Position numbers and translations under genes: made by a program. 64,000 nt of DNA from positions 1 through 64,000 of the forward strand of contig JAEUVA010000003.1 of NCBI GenBank assembly GCA_016787045.1, written 5' to 3'. How positions within the stretch are numbered: position 1 is the stretch's first letter; every line of letters begins with the position of its first letter. Positions 1-8,284 of the stretch are shown here, piece after piece. This stretch comes from Chitinophagales bacterium (GTDB lineage Bacteria > Bacteroidota > Bacteroidia > Chitinophagales > LD1). The notes below the pieces were generated by a model. It was not told the DNA's origin. It saw only the letters and a list, made by a program, of their open reading frames with translations, and did no database searches.

Positions 1-61
1 TCCGTCAATCTGTAAATTGATAAAACGGTCAACTCACAAACCATAACCCGCAACAAACAAC

Positions 62-283
62 ATGAATAAGCAAACCAAATACAACTTACTGCTCACCGCA
101 ATATTAGTTACCATAACGCTTCTGCTGCATGCCCAACCGGGAGGAGGTGGAGGCGGACAAGGAAATGGCGGCCCGCCCCCGGGAGGAGCCGTACCGATAG
201 ATGGCGGGGTAATACTACTAGCTGCCGGTGCAGCACTCTACGGCCGCAAGGTGATGAAGCAGAGAAATGCGGAGGGAAGCTAA
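62..283 (+). CDS. Small secreted protein with PID-CTERM-like C-terminus
   Basis: A 73-aa protein. It has an N-terminal signal segment (hydrophobic residues about 8-24, cleavage near AQ), a short Gly/Pro-rich linker (residues about 26-45), and then the motif P-I-D-G-G followed by a second hydrophobic segment rich in L and A and a basic tail (RKVMKQR). Signal peptide, short linker, PIDGG, TM and basic cluster match the PID-CTERM sorting signal described in Bacteroidota. By analogy with other CTERM signals it would be processed at the membrane and possibly anchored at the surface; that part is inference. No sorting enzyme is visible in the window. A good terminator follows at 342-369, so it appears to be a stand-alone or last gene. 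Confidence 0.75.
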   Translation: MNKQTKYNLLLTAILVTITLLLHAQPGGGGGGQGNGGPPPGGAVPIDGGVILLAAGAALYGRKVMKQRNAEGS

Positions 284-341
284 TCTTGGTAAATAGGTAG
301 TCTATTGCCAAAATAGGTTGAATCACTCTATGAAGAAATGG

Positions 342-369
342 AGCCCTGTATTTTTGCGGGGCTTTTTTT
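342..369 (+). terminator. Rho-independent terminator
   Basis: A 5-bp stem agccc/gggct (342-346 with 358-362) is followed at once by a run of seven T. It lies 58 bp downstream of the small PID-CTERM-like gene on the same strand and 48 bp before the next gene, so it should separate the two transcription units. Confidence 0.75.
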
Positions 370-417
370 GTTAGTACTGCATTAGCTTTATACATTCCAC
401 TCGCGAATACGTACGAT

Positions 418-2655
418 ATGCTCATTTTGCTTCGCGAGATATATTATTCATTTCCCATACAACTTTTTTTGCTGTCGCTCAAAAAGCATCAGTTTCTGCT
501 TTTCTTTTGGGTGTTTGTGCTGTACATTATGCTGGGTAAAATGGGTAATACAGTAGGAGCACCTGCGGTATTGTTAGACCCGGAATATTTAGGGCAAGTG
601 GGTTACCTGAGTTTTTCGCTGGTGGGTATGGGCTTTGGCGCTATGTATGTAACATGGAATTTGGTGATGTACATTTTGCACTCGCACCGCTTTCCGTTTA
701 TGGCCAGTTTGCAATATCCGCTCGGTATGTTTTTTATCAATAACTCTATTGTACCCATCGTTTTTGCAGTAGCATATATTTTTTCTGTAATTCAATTTCA
801 AACCGAGTATGAATTTCAAAGTTGGAAAGAGTTGACTGTAGAGATTGCCGGATTTTTTGCCGGAGCCGCATTAGTGGTTTTGGTTACGGCCACCTACTTT
901 GGCATTATCAACAAAAACACCAGCAGTTATGTTGCCCCAGATAGGGCAAAGCAAAGACGACACCGATCGGTGCGCAAGTTCCAGTTCAACGAAACATTAG
1001 AACCCGAGCACATAAATAGAGTAGATTACTACATCACTAACCGGCTTTCTGTTAGACACACTCGTAGTGTAGCACATTATGATGCGGGACTTCACCGATT
1101 AGTTTTTCGCTGGCATCACTTTAACGCCTTTGTAGCATTTATTGTAACGCTCGCTGTATTGCTAATCAGTGGTTTTTTTATGGACTATCAGTTTTTTCAG
1201 GTGCCTATGGCGGCCAGTTCGTTTGTGTTTATCAGCTTGCTGATGTCGCTCACCGGTATGTTTTTGTACTGGACCGGTACTTGGGGTTCGCTGGCACTCA
1301 TTGTATTTGTAGTGGGGGCAAATTATTTAACCAAGTACAACGTGTTTGGATCAGAGAGCAGAGTGTTTGGATTAAACTACGATAACTCACCTGCCGAGTA
1401 TAGTTTAAATAATTTTCGTAATATGTCCAGCAAAGAAAATATAGCTGCTGACAAAAAATACTTTCTGCAAGTACTGGAAAACTGGCGAAGAAAAAATACA
1501 GACCCCCGTAACCCATTCAAGAAACCCAAGTTAGTTTTTATTAATGTAAGTGGCGGTGGGCTTCGCTCCGGGTATTTTGTGACGCAAGTTTTGCAAAAGG
1601 CAGATAGTATTGCCGAAGGCAAGTTGTTTGATAAGACCTTTTTGATGAGTGGTGCCTCTGGAGGCATGTTTGGATTGACTTATCTGCGCGAAAAATTTTT
1701 AGAGAAGAAAAATGGATTTCCGGTAGATATGCAAAACCGGGAGTTTGCAGAAAATGTAGGCAAGGATTTACTCAACCCTATTGGCCTTTCAATTTTGAGT
1801 AACGATGCGCTATTACCGTATCATAAAATTGAAATTAATGGCAAGCAATATTTTAAAGACAGGGGATACGCCTTTGAAAAGTATTACAGTATTAACACCG
1901 GTTTCCCGTTGCTTAAAACAATTGGCGATTACAAGAATGATGAGTACGAACAAAGAATACCTCTACTGGTGTATTATACCACCGTCCTCAACGATTCACG
2001 CAGGTTTTACATTACGCCTCATCCGGTGTCTTTTTTAATGCGTACGGCCAATAGCGATAGCTTAGATGCCACCTTAGATATTGATGCCATTGACTTTTGC
2101 CGCATGTTTAAGAACCACGATGGCGAACAACTGTTAGCTACATCGGCTATGCGTATGGACGCCACATTTCCGTTTATCCTCCCTAATCCTGTGCTGCCTA
2201 CCGAGCCGCCCACTTATGTAATGGACGGAGGGGCATTAGATAATTTTGGCATAGAAACTACACTCCGCTTTTTAGAAACCTTCAAAAGTTGGGTGAATGC
2301 CAATACCGATGGAGTGGTGATTATTCAGATTCGGGATACCGAAAAATTAGAAGAGCCGGAAGAAACCAAACAAAAGACCGTTTTTTCTCGGCTAACCGAC
2401 CCGTTGGGCACCGTTTACCGTAACATGGAAAACATGCAGGACTTTTTAACCGATCAGCGATTGAGCGATTTAGATAGTGAGTTGCGCGGCAAAATAAATT
2501 TAATATTGTTTGAATATATACCGGAGAATGAAGGGAAGAAAGCGGCCATGAGTATGCACCTCAACTCGCGCGATAAAGCAGATATAACAGCATCTGTAAA
2601 CAGGCACAATAACATCCGTGGCTTCAATAAATTAAAACGGTTACTTAACCATTGA
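418..2655 (+). CDS. Membrane-embedded patatin-like phospholipase
   Basis: A 745-aa protein. The N-terminal 330 residues contain about seven hydrophobic spans with a basic cytoplasmic-type loop near residues 178-190. The C-terminal half is a patatin-like lipase domain: the oxyanion-hole loop SGGGLRSG at about 376-384, the nucleophile elbow GASGG with Ser414, and the DGG motif with Asp603, which together give the Ser-Asp catalytic dyad. Expected activity is acyl-ester hydrolysis of membrane lipids; the substrate is unknown. Fusion of a patatin domain to a polytopic membrane region is less common than soluble or outer-membrane patatins. Its stop codon abuts the stop codon of the convergent PorP/SprF gene with no gap. 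Assignment to the patatin family is firm, the physiological role is not. Confidence 0.88.
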   Translation: MLILLREIYYSFPIQLFLLSLKKHQFLLFFWVFVLYIMLGKMGNTVGAPAVLLDPEYLGQVGYLSFSLVGMGFGAMYVTWNLVMYILHSHRFPFMASLQYPLGMFFINNSIVPIVFAVAYIFSVIQFQTEYEFQSWKELTVEIAGFFAGAALVVLVTATYFGIINKNTSSYVAPDRAKQRRHRSVRKFQFNETLEPEHINRVDYYITNRLSVRHTRSVAHYDAGLHRLVFRWHHFNAFVAFIVTLAVLLISGFFMDYQFFQVPMAASSFVFISLLMSLTGMFLYWTGTWGSLALIVFVVGANYLTKYNVFGSESRVFGLNYDNSPAEYSLNNFRNMSSKENIAADKKYFLQVLENWRRKNTDPRNPFKKPKLVFINVSGGGLRSGYFVTQVLQKADSIAEGKLFDKTFLMSGASGGMFGLTYLREKFLEKKNGFPVDMQNREFAENVGKDLLNPIGLSILSNDALLPYHKIEINGKQYFKDRGYAFEKYYSINTGFPLLKTIGDYKNDEYEQRIPLLVYYTTVLNDSRRFYITPHPVSFLMRTANSDSLDATLDIDAIDFCRMFKNHDGEQLLATSAMRMDATFPFILPNPVLPTEPPTYVMDGGALDNFGIETTLRFLETFKSWVNANTDGVVIIQIRDTEKLEEPEETKQKTVFSRLTDPLGTVYRNMENMQDFLTDQRLSDLDSELRGKINLILFEYIPENEGKKAAMSMHLNSRDKADITASVNRHNNIRGFNKLKRLLNH

Positions 2656-3717
2656 TTAGCGTTTAAAACTGGGGCAATACATTTTTTCTCCCTTGTAGCG
2701 GTTTTTGCCCCAACTGCCAATATGTACAAAAGAGATTTCAGCACCACCATCTGCACGACTGGCCGGTAAGAGTTTGGATAAGTTAACATCATAGTTAAAC
2801 AGTATGCGGGTGTTCTTATAGCTATAGCCAATCATTGGCGCAATCATGTCTTTTACCCGATGATATAAGCCCACATGCAACTGGTGGTTTAGCTCACGCT
2901 TTTCAAAGAAGCTGTAGCTGTACATGGCACCAAAGGTAATCTCACTCGCTTTTTTTTGCGCAGTATAATACACATGAGCATTTACATTCATGCGTTCGCT
3001 AATAAAGTACGATGCTCCAAAATTGGTTTGGTATCTAAAGCCCAACCGTTCATTGGTTCCTAAAAAAGTGTGTTTGGGTCGGTTAAGGTGCACCATGGCA
3101 AAACCCATGTCAAACTTGAGTGCATTGATAACGTGTGCACTAAAATGAATGCCGGCATTTACATCTACCATGCTGAAGTTTTCGTTTTGTACCGGCTCGC
3201 TATTGTTGATAGAGAGATTAAAACCCTCATCGTCTACCCACTGGTTGTTGAAGTAGAATTTACTAAAGTCAACACTCCGTATGATGTAATGTAGGCCGGC
3301 ACCGGCACTCAAAATGTAGCGGTGCTTTTTATCAAACGCCTGATGGTAAGCAAAGCTGCCGCCAAACCTACGGTAGCGTAATCTTCCATCACCGGCATCA
3401 TCGTTCAAAAAATTTACACCTATACCAAACCACCCCACTTTTATTTTGCTTTCTCCAAACGAAAAATCAACGTACGGAGTTTCGGTATGGTAATTAAAGG
3501 TTCCTTGCTTAAGCGCCCAGCCCCACTGCATTTTGGCATTTAGCCCTACGCGATAGTTGCCATCGTATAAACCGGTTTGGGCAGAGTTGATGGAGAGCGG
3601 GTTGGTAAAAAATTGTGTGAAATGAATGTCTTGGCATAGACAATCAATTATTGACAATTGACAAATAAATATCAATAGTAAAACACGACCCCAAAGCAAA
3701 CAAGAACCCATAAACAT
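2656..3717 (-). CDS. PorP/SprF family T9SS-associated outer membrane protein
   Basis: A 353-aa protein. It has a signal peptide (hydrophobic stretch residues 8-28) and then the family hallmark near the mature N-terminus, QDIHFTQFFTNPLSINSAQTG, close to the typical QDpxFSQFyxNPLxlNPAxxG. The rest alternates aromatic beta strands, as in an outer-membrane barrel, ending in FKR. PorP/SprF proteins are encoded beside large cargo proteins with gliding-motility-type (type B) C-termini and are needed for their export or anchoring. Here the gene starts 9 bp after the stop of exactly such a protein (3727-8226), so the two are almost certainly one operon. A start at Met3 (3711) is equally plausible. Family call firm; the specific cargo pairing is inferred from position. 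Confidence 0.92.
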   Translation of the reverse strand: MFMGSCLLWGRVLLLIFICQLSIIDCLCQDIHFTQFFTNPLSINSAQTGLYDGNYRVGLNAKMQWGWALKQGTFNYHTETPYVDFSFGESKIKVGWFGIGVNFLNDDAGDGRLRYRRFGGSFAYHQAFDKKHRYILSAGAGLHYIIRSVDFSKFYFNNQWVDDEGFNLSINNSEPVQNENFSMVDVNAGIHFSAHVINALKFDMGFAMVHLNRPKHTFLGTNERLGFRYQTNFGASYFISERMNVNAHVYYTAQKKASEITFGAMYSYSFFEKRELNHQLHVGLYHRVKDMIAPMIGYSYKNTRILFNYDVNLSKLLPASRADGGAEISFVHIGSWGKNRYKGEKMYCPSFKR

Positions 3718-3726
3718 TAATATACA

Positions 3727-6700
3727 TTATCTGAGCAAAGTGATGTTTCCTTTCAACTGCACGTTTTCACCATTTATCAAAATAGCATCCACATGATAGG
3801 CGTAGGCCTCCATTTCTTGTAGTACGCCTTTGTAGTATCCATTCCAGCCGATGCTCTGATCGTTGCTTTCAAAAACTTTTTCGCCCCAGCGGTTGTAGAT
3901 GCGGAACAGGAGTTGTACAATTCCTTTACCTTCAACCTTTACCACATCGTTTACGCCATCTCCATTTGGAGAGAAGGCATTAGGAACACCAATCAGTTTA
4001 GTATAATAGATGAACACGTTTTTGCAAAACGTATCGGTACAAACTCCATTAACCGCAGTAAGGCATACAGTGTGCCAGCCAATGGTGTTATACACGTGCT
4101 CCGGATTTTCATCGGTAGAAGTTTGCCCATCGCCAAAATCCCACATTAAACTATTGTATAGAAAACTTTTGTTGATAAACGGCACAGGTGTTTGATACTT
4201 AAAAGTATCTTTTAATGTGATAAAAGAAGCCGTTGGTTGCGGGAAAACAGTAAACTGTTTCATGATAGTGTCATACACATTGCAAGTTGAAGTATCAGTC
4301 ATTGTCAGCACCACATTGTAGGTGTTGCTGCTGCTATATAGGTGTGAGGGCGAGTATAATGTGGATGTAGCGCCATTGCCAAACTGCCAAACAAACTGCG
4401 CAGCAGGGTTGCTGAAATTGGTAAACTGTATAGCAGTGCCTAAACACACATCATTTCCGTCAAAATCAATAAACGAGTTTGGCTTAAGAGTAACCGGCTT
4501 GGTAGTGCTATTTACCGGATGGCAGCGGTTGGTGTCGGTAGCTGTTAGTGTAATGTAATACGTGCCGGGGATTGTATAATTGTGGCTCTCGTTTACGTTT
4601 ACAGATGAAGTGCCATCTCCAAAGTTCCAAACATAACTAACAGCATTTGTTGATGTGTTGATGAGGTCAACTACTAAGCTACTGTCGCAGGCGTTAAGCA
4701 CGTTGAGCGTAAAGTTGGCTATTGCTGAATCATTAATAACTGTAATGTGTGCATAAGCGGTATCGGTACCTACACAAGCGTTAGTATCTGTAGCCAGCAG
4801 CACAATATTGAAAGTGCCGGTAGTGTTGTAGGTGTGATAAGCGGTATCACCTGTGGCCGAGCTACCATCGCCAAACAGCCATACAAAATTGGTGGAAAGT
4901 AAAGCGGAGTTGCCAATAAATTGTGCAGTGAATGGTAAGCAACCACCCGTGTCAGGTATAGTGTAACTGATGTTGAGCGGAGTTAAACTAATAGCTATTT
5001 TACTGGTATCTATCGGCTTGCAGATTTGCTTGCTATCCACTAAAATGTGTGTGATGGTAAAAGTACCGGCAATACTGTACACATGGCTCGCGGTATCGGT
5101 AGTGGCAAGTGGTGAGCCATCGCCCCAGTTCCAGGTTTGTGAGTCTTCGCCATTGTAGGTACTCCAAACGGTTACTTGTACAGAGTCGCAACCAAAAAAG
5201 GTGCGCACAAACTGAAAGGCGGCATTTGCTGAGGAATCAATAACAGTGATTGTAGCAATAGCAGTATCTGCTTTATTGCAACTGGTAGAGTCGGTAACAA
5301 TTAGCCGGGTAGTGTACACTCCGGCCTGTGTAAACGTATGAGAAGGATTGTGAATGCTTGATGTGCCCCCATCGCCAAAGTTCCAATTGTAATTAGCGGT
5401 AATGCCAAAAGGCACACTATAGTTTACCGTAAGTGGTTTGCAGCCACTGCTATTGTTTACAGTGAAGGTAGCATCTACACTTGCCGGAATAAACACTTGC
5501 GAAGTAAAGGTATCGGCTAAGTTACATTTGCTGGTATCGCTCACAATTAACCGAACGTTGTAGTAGCCGGGATTGGCATATACGTGGTTGACCGATGGTG
5601 TGTTATAGAAAGTATTATCACCCATGCTCCAGGCGTATTGCGTAGTAGGATAGTTTAATGCGCTAATAGATACTTTGTTGCTATCGCAATTCACTTGCAC
5701 GTTGGGTAAAAAATCGGCATTGAGCGAATCATTGCGCACCCATACTTCAAGGTATGCCGTATCTACTATATTGCACGAGTTAGAATCAATGCCTATGAGC
5801 ATGACCTGATACGTACCGGTATCGGTGTATGTATGTAGCGGATTTTGTTGTAAGGAGGTAAATCCATCACCAAAGTACCATTGGTAGTTAGCTACATTGC
5901 TAAGCGTGGCGGTAAACTGAACGGTAAGAGGTACACAGCCGGTGGCTTTGGGGTCTGCATCTATTTCTACCGTAGTGCCTGCCAGATTAAACTCCATTTT
6001 GAGCGCGCCCAAATTACAGTTGCTGCTGTTGTTGGTATTGCTCCAAACACCGGGTGTGGTGGGGAAATCATCATTAGAGCCGCAACCTGCACATACGGCC
6101 TGGTAGATAATACCGCTACGGTCAAAGCGGCTGGTGCCGCCATCTACATGCTCATAAGAAACATTGCCGCCAAAATAGGTAGCGTATAGCAGTGAGCCGG
6201 CATTTTTATTCAAAACGAAATAATAAAAATCGCTACCATCGGTAGAACTTTGGTAAGCATTTGACGTGAGCGGCAAGTTGGTTGTATTGCCCTGAAATAG
6301 GGCTTGAGGGCTATATTGATTTACTTGCCCGCCCCAGCCCGACACATACACGTTTTCACATACATCTACAAGAAAAGCAGTAGGAGAAATATTGGTTTTG
6401 GCTGTACCCGAGCCAAAAGCCGTGGAGTATAAAGTAGAGGAAAACGTATTGTTTAATTTATGAATAAATTGTTTGCCGTTGACATTGCTGTACACCCCAG
6501 CAGTTATGGGGTATGTGCCCAGCGTTTGACCGGTCACATACACATCGCCATCGGTATCAATTTCTACAAAAAAACTTTGATCATAAGCATTGGTGCCGAG
6601 ATATGTAGCTGCTTGTAATGCACTACCATTGGGCGATAGGCGAGCTAAAAACCCATCGCTGTTGCCACCCATGTAGGTTGGGTTGATTACCCCGTTAGTG

Positions 6701-8226
6701 GTGGGGAAATTGGTACTGGTAGTGCCACCGGTTACATAAATTCTGCTCAGCGAATCTAACTTGATTGAGTACGCAGCATCATTTAATGAACCGCCTAAGT
6801 AGGTGGCCCACAGTAATTGTTGGCAATCGGGCGAGAGTTTAAATACACAGGCATCGCTATTGCCCGCCATAGCGGTTTGATAAGCACCACCGGTTACCGG
6901 AAAGTTGAGCGAGTGCGTACAACTGGCTACAAAAATTTCGTTGGCTGCATTCACAATCACTTCTCCTCTAAACACATCGCCATAGTTGTAGTGCAAAAAC
7001 TGTCCGTCATTAAGCCCATCATTGGCAGCACCACCAATGTATGTAGAACCCACTAACGAATTGCCGGCTGCACTTAATACGGTTACTACAATATCTGAAC
7101 CGTTGGTGTAAGCCACTCCATTTTGCGCATAGTTGGCCAGTGCGCCACCATTAAAAGTATTGTCAGCAGCATTGGCAGTAGTAGGATAATTGAAAGATGA
7201 GGTAGTCCCCAAAACTACTAACTGGTTGTTGCTGTTTACCACCAAGCTATTGGGCTGCTCACTTTCATCGCCACCTATATAGGTAGAATAGACTTGTGCG
7301 CTGCCATCTGCCGAATATTTGGTGATAGAAATATCTATCTGCCCACCGGCATAATTGGTTTGAAATGCACCCGTGGTAACCGGATAACCAAAACCATACA
7401 CAATACCACCGGCATACAGCGCACCGGCATTATCGTAAGTGGCGGTAAATCCAAAATTATCGGCCGTAGAGCCGGTGTAGGTGGCAAACACCAAAGTGGG
7501 GTCTATCACCAATGTATAATTTTTATCATATCCTTTCGGGAAATCAAAACTTAGTTCGTTGGTTTTGTCGTTCCACACATAGCGACACCTTACCGCTACT
7601 TCTTTGCCATGGATAATTTGGTAAGCATACGGAGCAAGTTCTTTAACATCGGCCACCGAAGTTTTGTAATGAAACTCTCCATTGCGGATAGTAGCGTTTT
7701 CAATGCCGTTGTATTGTAGTGCAATGTTGCCAGCATCGGCACCGGGCTCTAGGATAAAATCGTATTTAAGATGCGAGCCACTACCGTAGTAGTGTGCATC
7801 TATGCCGGGCCATACGTTTTTGTATTTCAATGTGTGAAAAAGCGATACGTTGCCCTGCCATTTACTGACATCGCTACCCAAAAAATAGTTTCTGTATGAG
7901 GCATTTTTGTTGGAAGAGGATATGGCAGGTGAAGGGTTTGCGTTGCCGGAAAAGAGTATTTGAAAGTAATGGGTCTGTATGGTTTGGTGTGGCTTGCCGT
8001 GGCGGGCTTCGTGCACCGCCTCGCCATCCCACTTTAAAAAGTGAAGCCCGTTGGCTTTCATCGTTAACTTGCCGTTATTCATATCGGCTATGTAGCGTGC
8101 ATCGGCAGCCCACTGTCCTTTGTTTTCGGCAAACAGCACATTGCCCAAACTGTGTTTATCCCCCGCTGCTAAAAGAGCAAGCGAAATAAAAGACAAGCAA
8201 GAGGTTAGGAGGACAGAAAATTTCAT
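3727..8226 (-). CDS. Giant PKD-repeat surface protein with T9SS type B (gliding motility-associated) C-terminal domain
   Basis: About 1499 aa from the Met at 8226, which is preferred because the signal peptide MKFSVLLTSC... begins there; an upstream in-frame Met at 8241 is possible. Order of parts: signal peptide; an N-terminal FAENKGQW domain of the DUF7948 type (to about residue 240); SBBP-like beta-propeller repeats with the recurring YATYLGG/YIGG motif (about 255-770); seven or eight PKD domains recognisable by WNFGDG/WLFGDG cores (about 780-1410); and a C-terminal gliding-CTD with FSPNGDGVNDV, YNRWGEKVF and a final LKGNITLLR. The CTD marks it as T9SS cargo destined for the cell surface or medium; PKD arrays usually mediate adhesion or extend the protein. 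The PorP/SprF partner follows after 9 bp. Confidence 0.93.
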   Translation of the reverse strand: MKFSVLLTSCLSFISLALLAAGDKHSLGNVLFAENKGQWAADARYIADMNNGKLTMKANGLHFLKWDGEAVHEARHGKPHQTIQTHYFQILFSGNANPSPAISSSNKNASYRNYFLGSDVSKWQGNVSLFHTLKYKNVWPGIDAHYYGSGSHLKYDFILEPGADAGNIALQYNGIENATIRNGEFHYKTSVADVKELAPYAYQIIHGKEVAVRCRYVWNDKTNELSFDFPKGYDKNYTLVIDPTLVFATYTGSTADNFGFTATYDNAGALYAGGIVYGFGYPVTTGAFQTNYAGGQIDISITKYSADGSAQVYSTYIGGDESEQPNSLVVNSNNQLVVLGTTSSFNYPTTANAADNTFNGGALANYAQNGVAYTNGSDIVVTVLSAAGNSLVGSTYIGGAANDGLNDGQFLHYNYGDVFRGEVIVNAANEIFVASCTHSLNFPVTGGAYQTAMAGNSDACVFKLSPDCQQLLWATYLGGSLNDAAYSIKLDSLSRIYVTGGTTSTNFPTTNGVINPTYMGGNSDGFLARLSPNGSALQAATYLGTNAYDQSFFVEIDTDGDVYVTGQTLGTYPITAGVYSNVNGKQFIHKLNNTFSSTLYSTAFGSGTAKTNISPTAFLVDVCENVYVSGWGGQVNQYSPQALFQGNTTNLPLTSNAYQSSTDGSDFYYFVLNKNAGSLLYATYFGGNVSYEHVDGGTSRFDRSGIIYQAVCAGCGSNDDFPTTPGVWSNTNNSSNCNLGALKMEFNLAGTTVEIDADPKATGCVPLTVQFTATLSNVANYQWYFGDGFTSLQQNPLHTYTDTGTYQVMLIGIDSNSCNIVDTAYLEVWVRNDSLNADFLPNVQVNCDSNKVSISALNYPTTQYAWSMGDNTFYNTPSVNHVYANPGYYNVRLIVSDTSKCNLADTFTSQVFIPASVDATFTVNNSSGCKPLTVNYSVPFGITANYNWNFGDGGTSSIHNPSHTFTQAGVYTTRLIVTDSTSCNKADTAIATITVIDSSANAAFQFVRTFFGCDSVQVTVWSTYNGEDSQTWNWGDGSPLATTDTASHVYSIAGTFTITHILVDSKQICKPIDTSKIAISLTPLNISYTIPDTGGCLPFTAQFIGNSALLSTNFVWLFGDGSSATGDTAYHTYNTTGTFNIVLLATDTNACVGTDTAYAHITVINDSAIANFTLNVLNACDSSLVVDLINTSTNAVSYVWNFGDGTSSVNVNESHNYTIPGTYYITLTATDTNRCHPVNSTTKPVTLKPNSFIDFDGNDVCLGTAIQFTNFSNPAAQFVWQFGNGATSTLYSPSHLYSSSNTYNVVLTMTDTSTCNVYDTIMKQFTVFPQPTASFITLKDTFKYQTPVPFINKSFLYNSLMWDFGDGQTSTDENPEHVYNTIGWHTVCLTAVNGVCTDTFCKNVFIYYTKLIGVPNAFSPNGDGVNDVVKVEGKGIVQLLFRIYNRWGEKVFESNDQSIGWNGYYKGVLQEMEAYAYHVDAILINGENVQLKGNITLLR

Positions 8227-8284
8227 ACGTATAGTATACACGTATAAAGATAGATAAAAAACCCTGCGCGTTGTATAGTAACTA

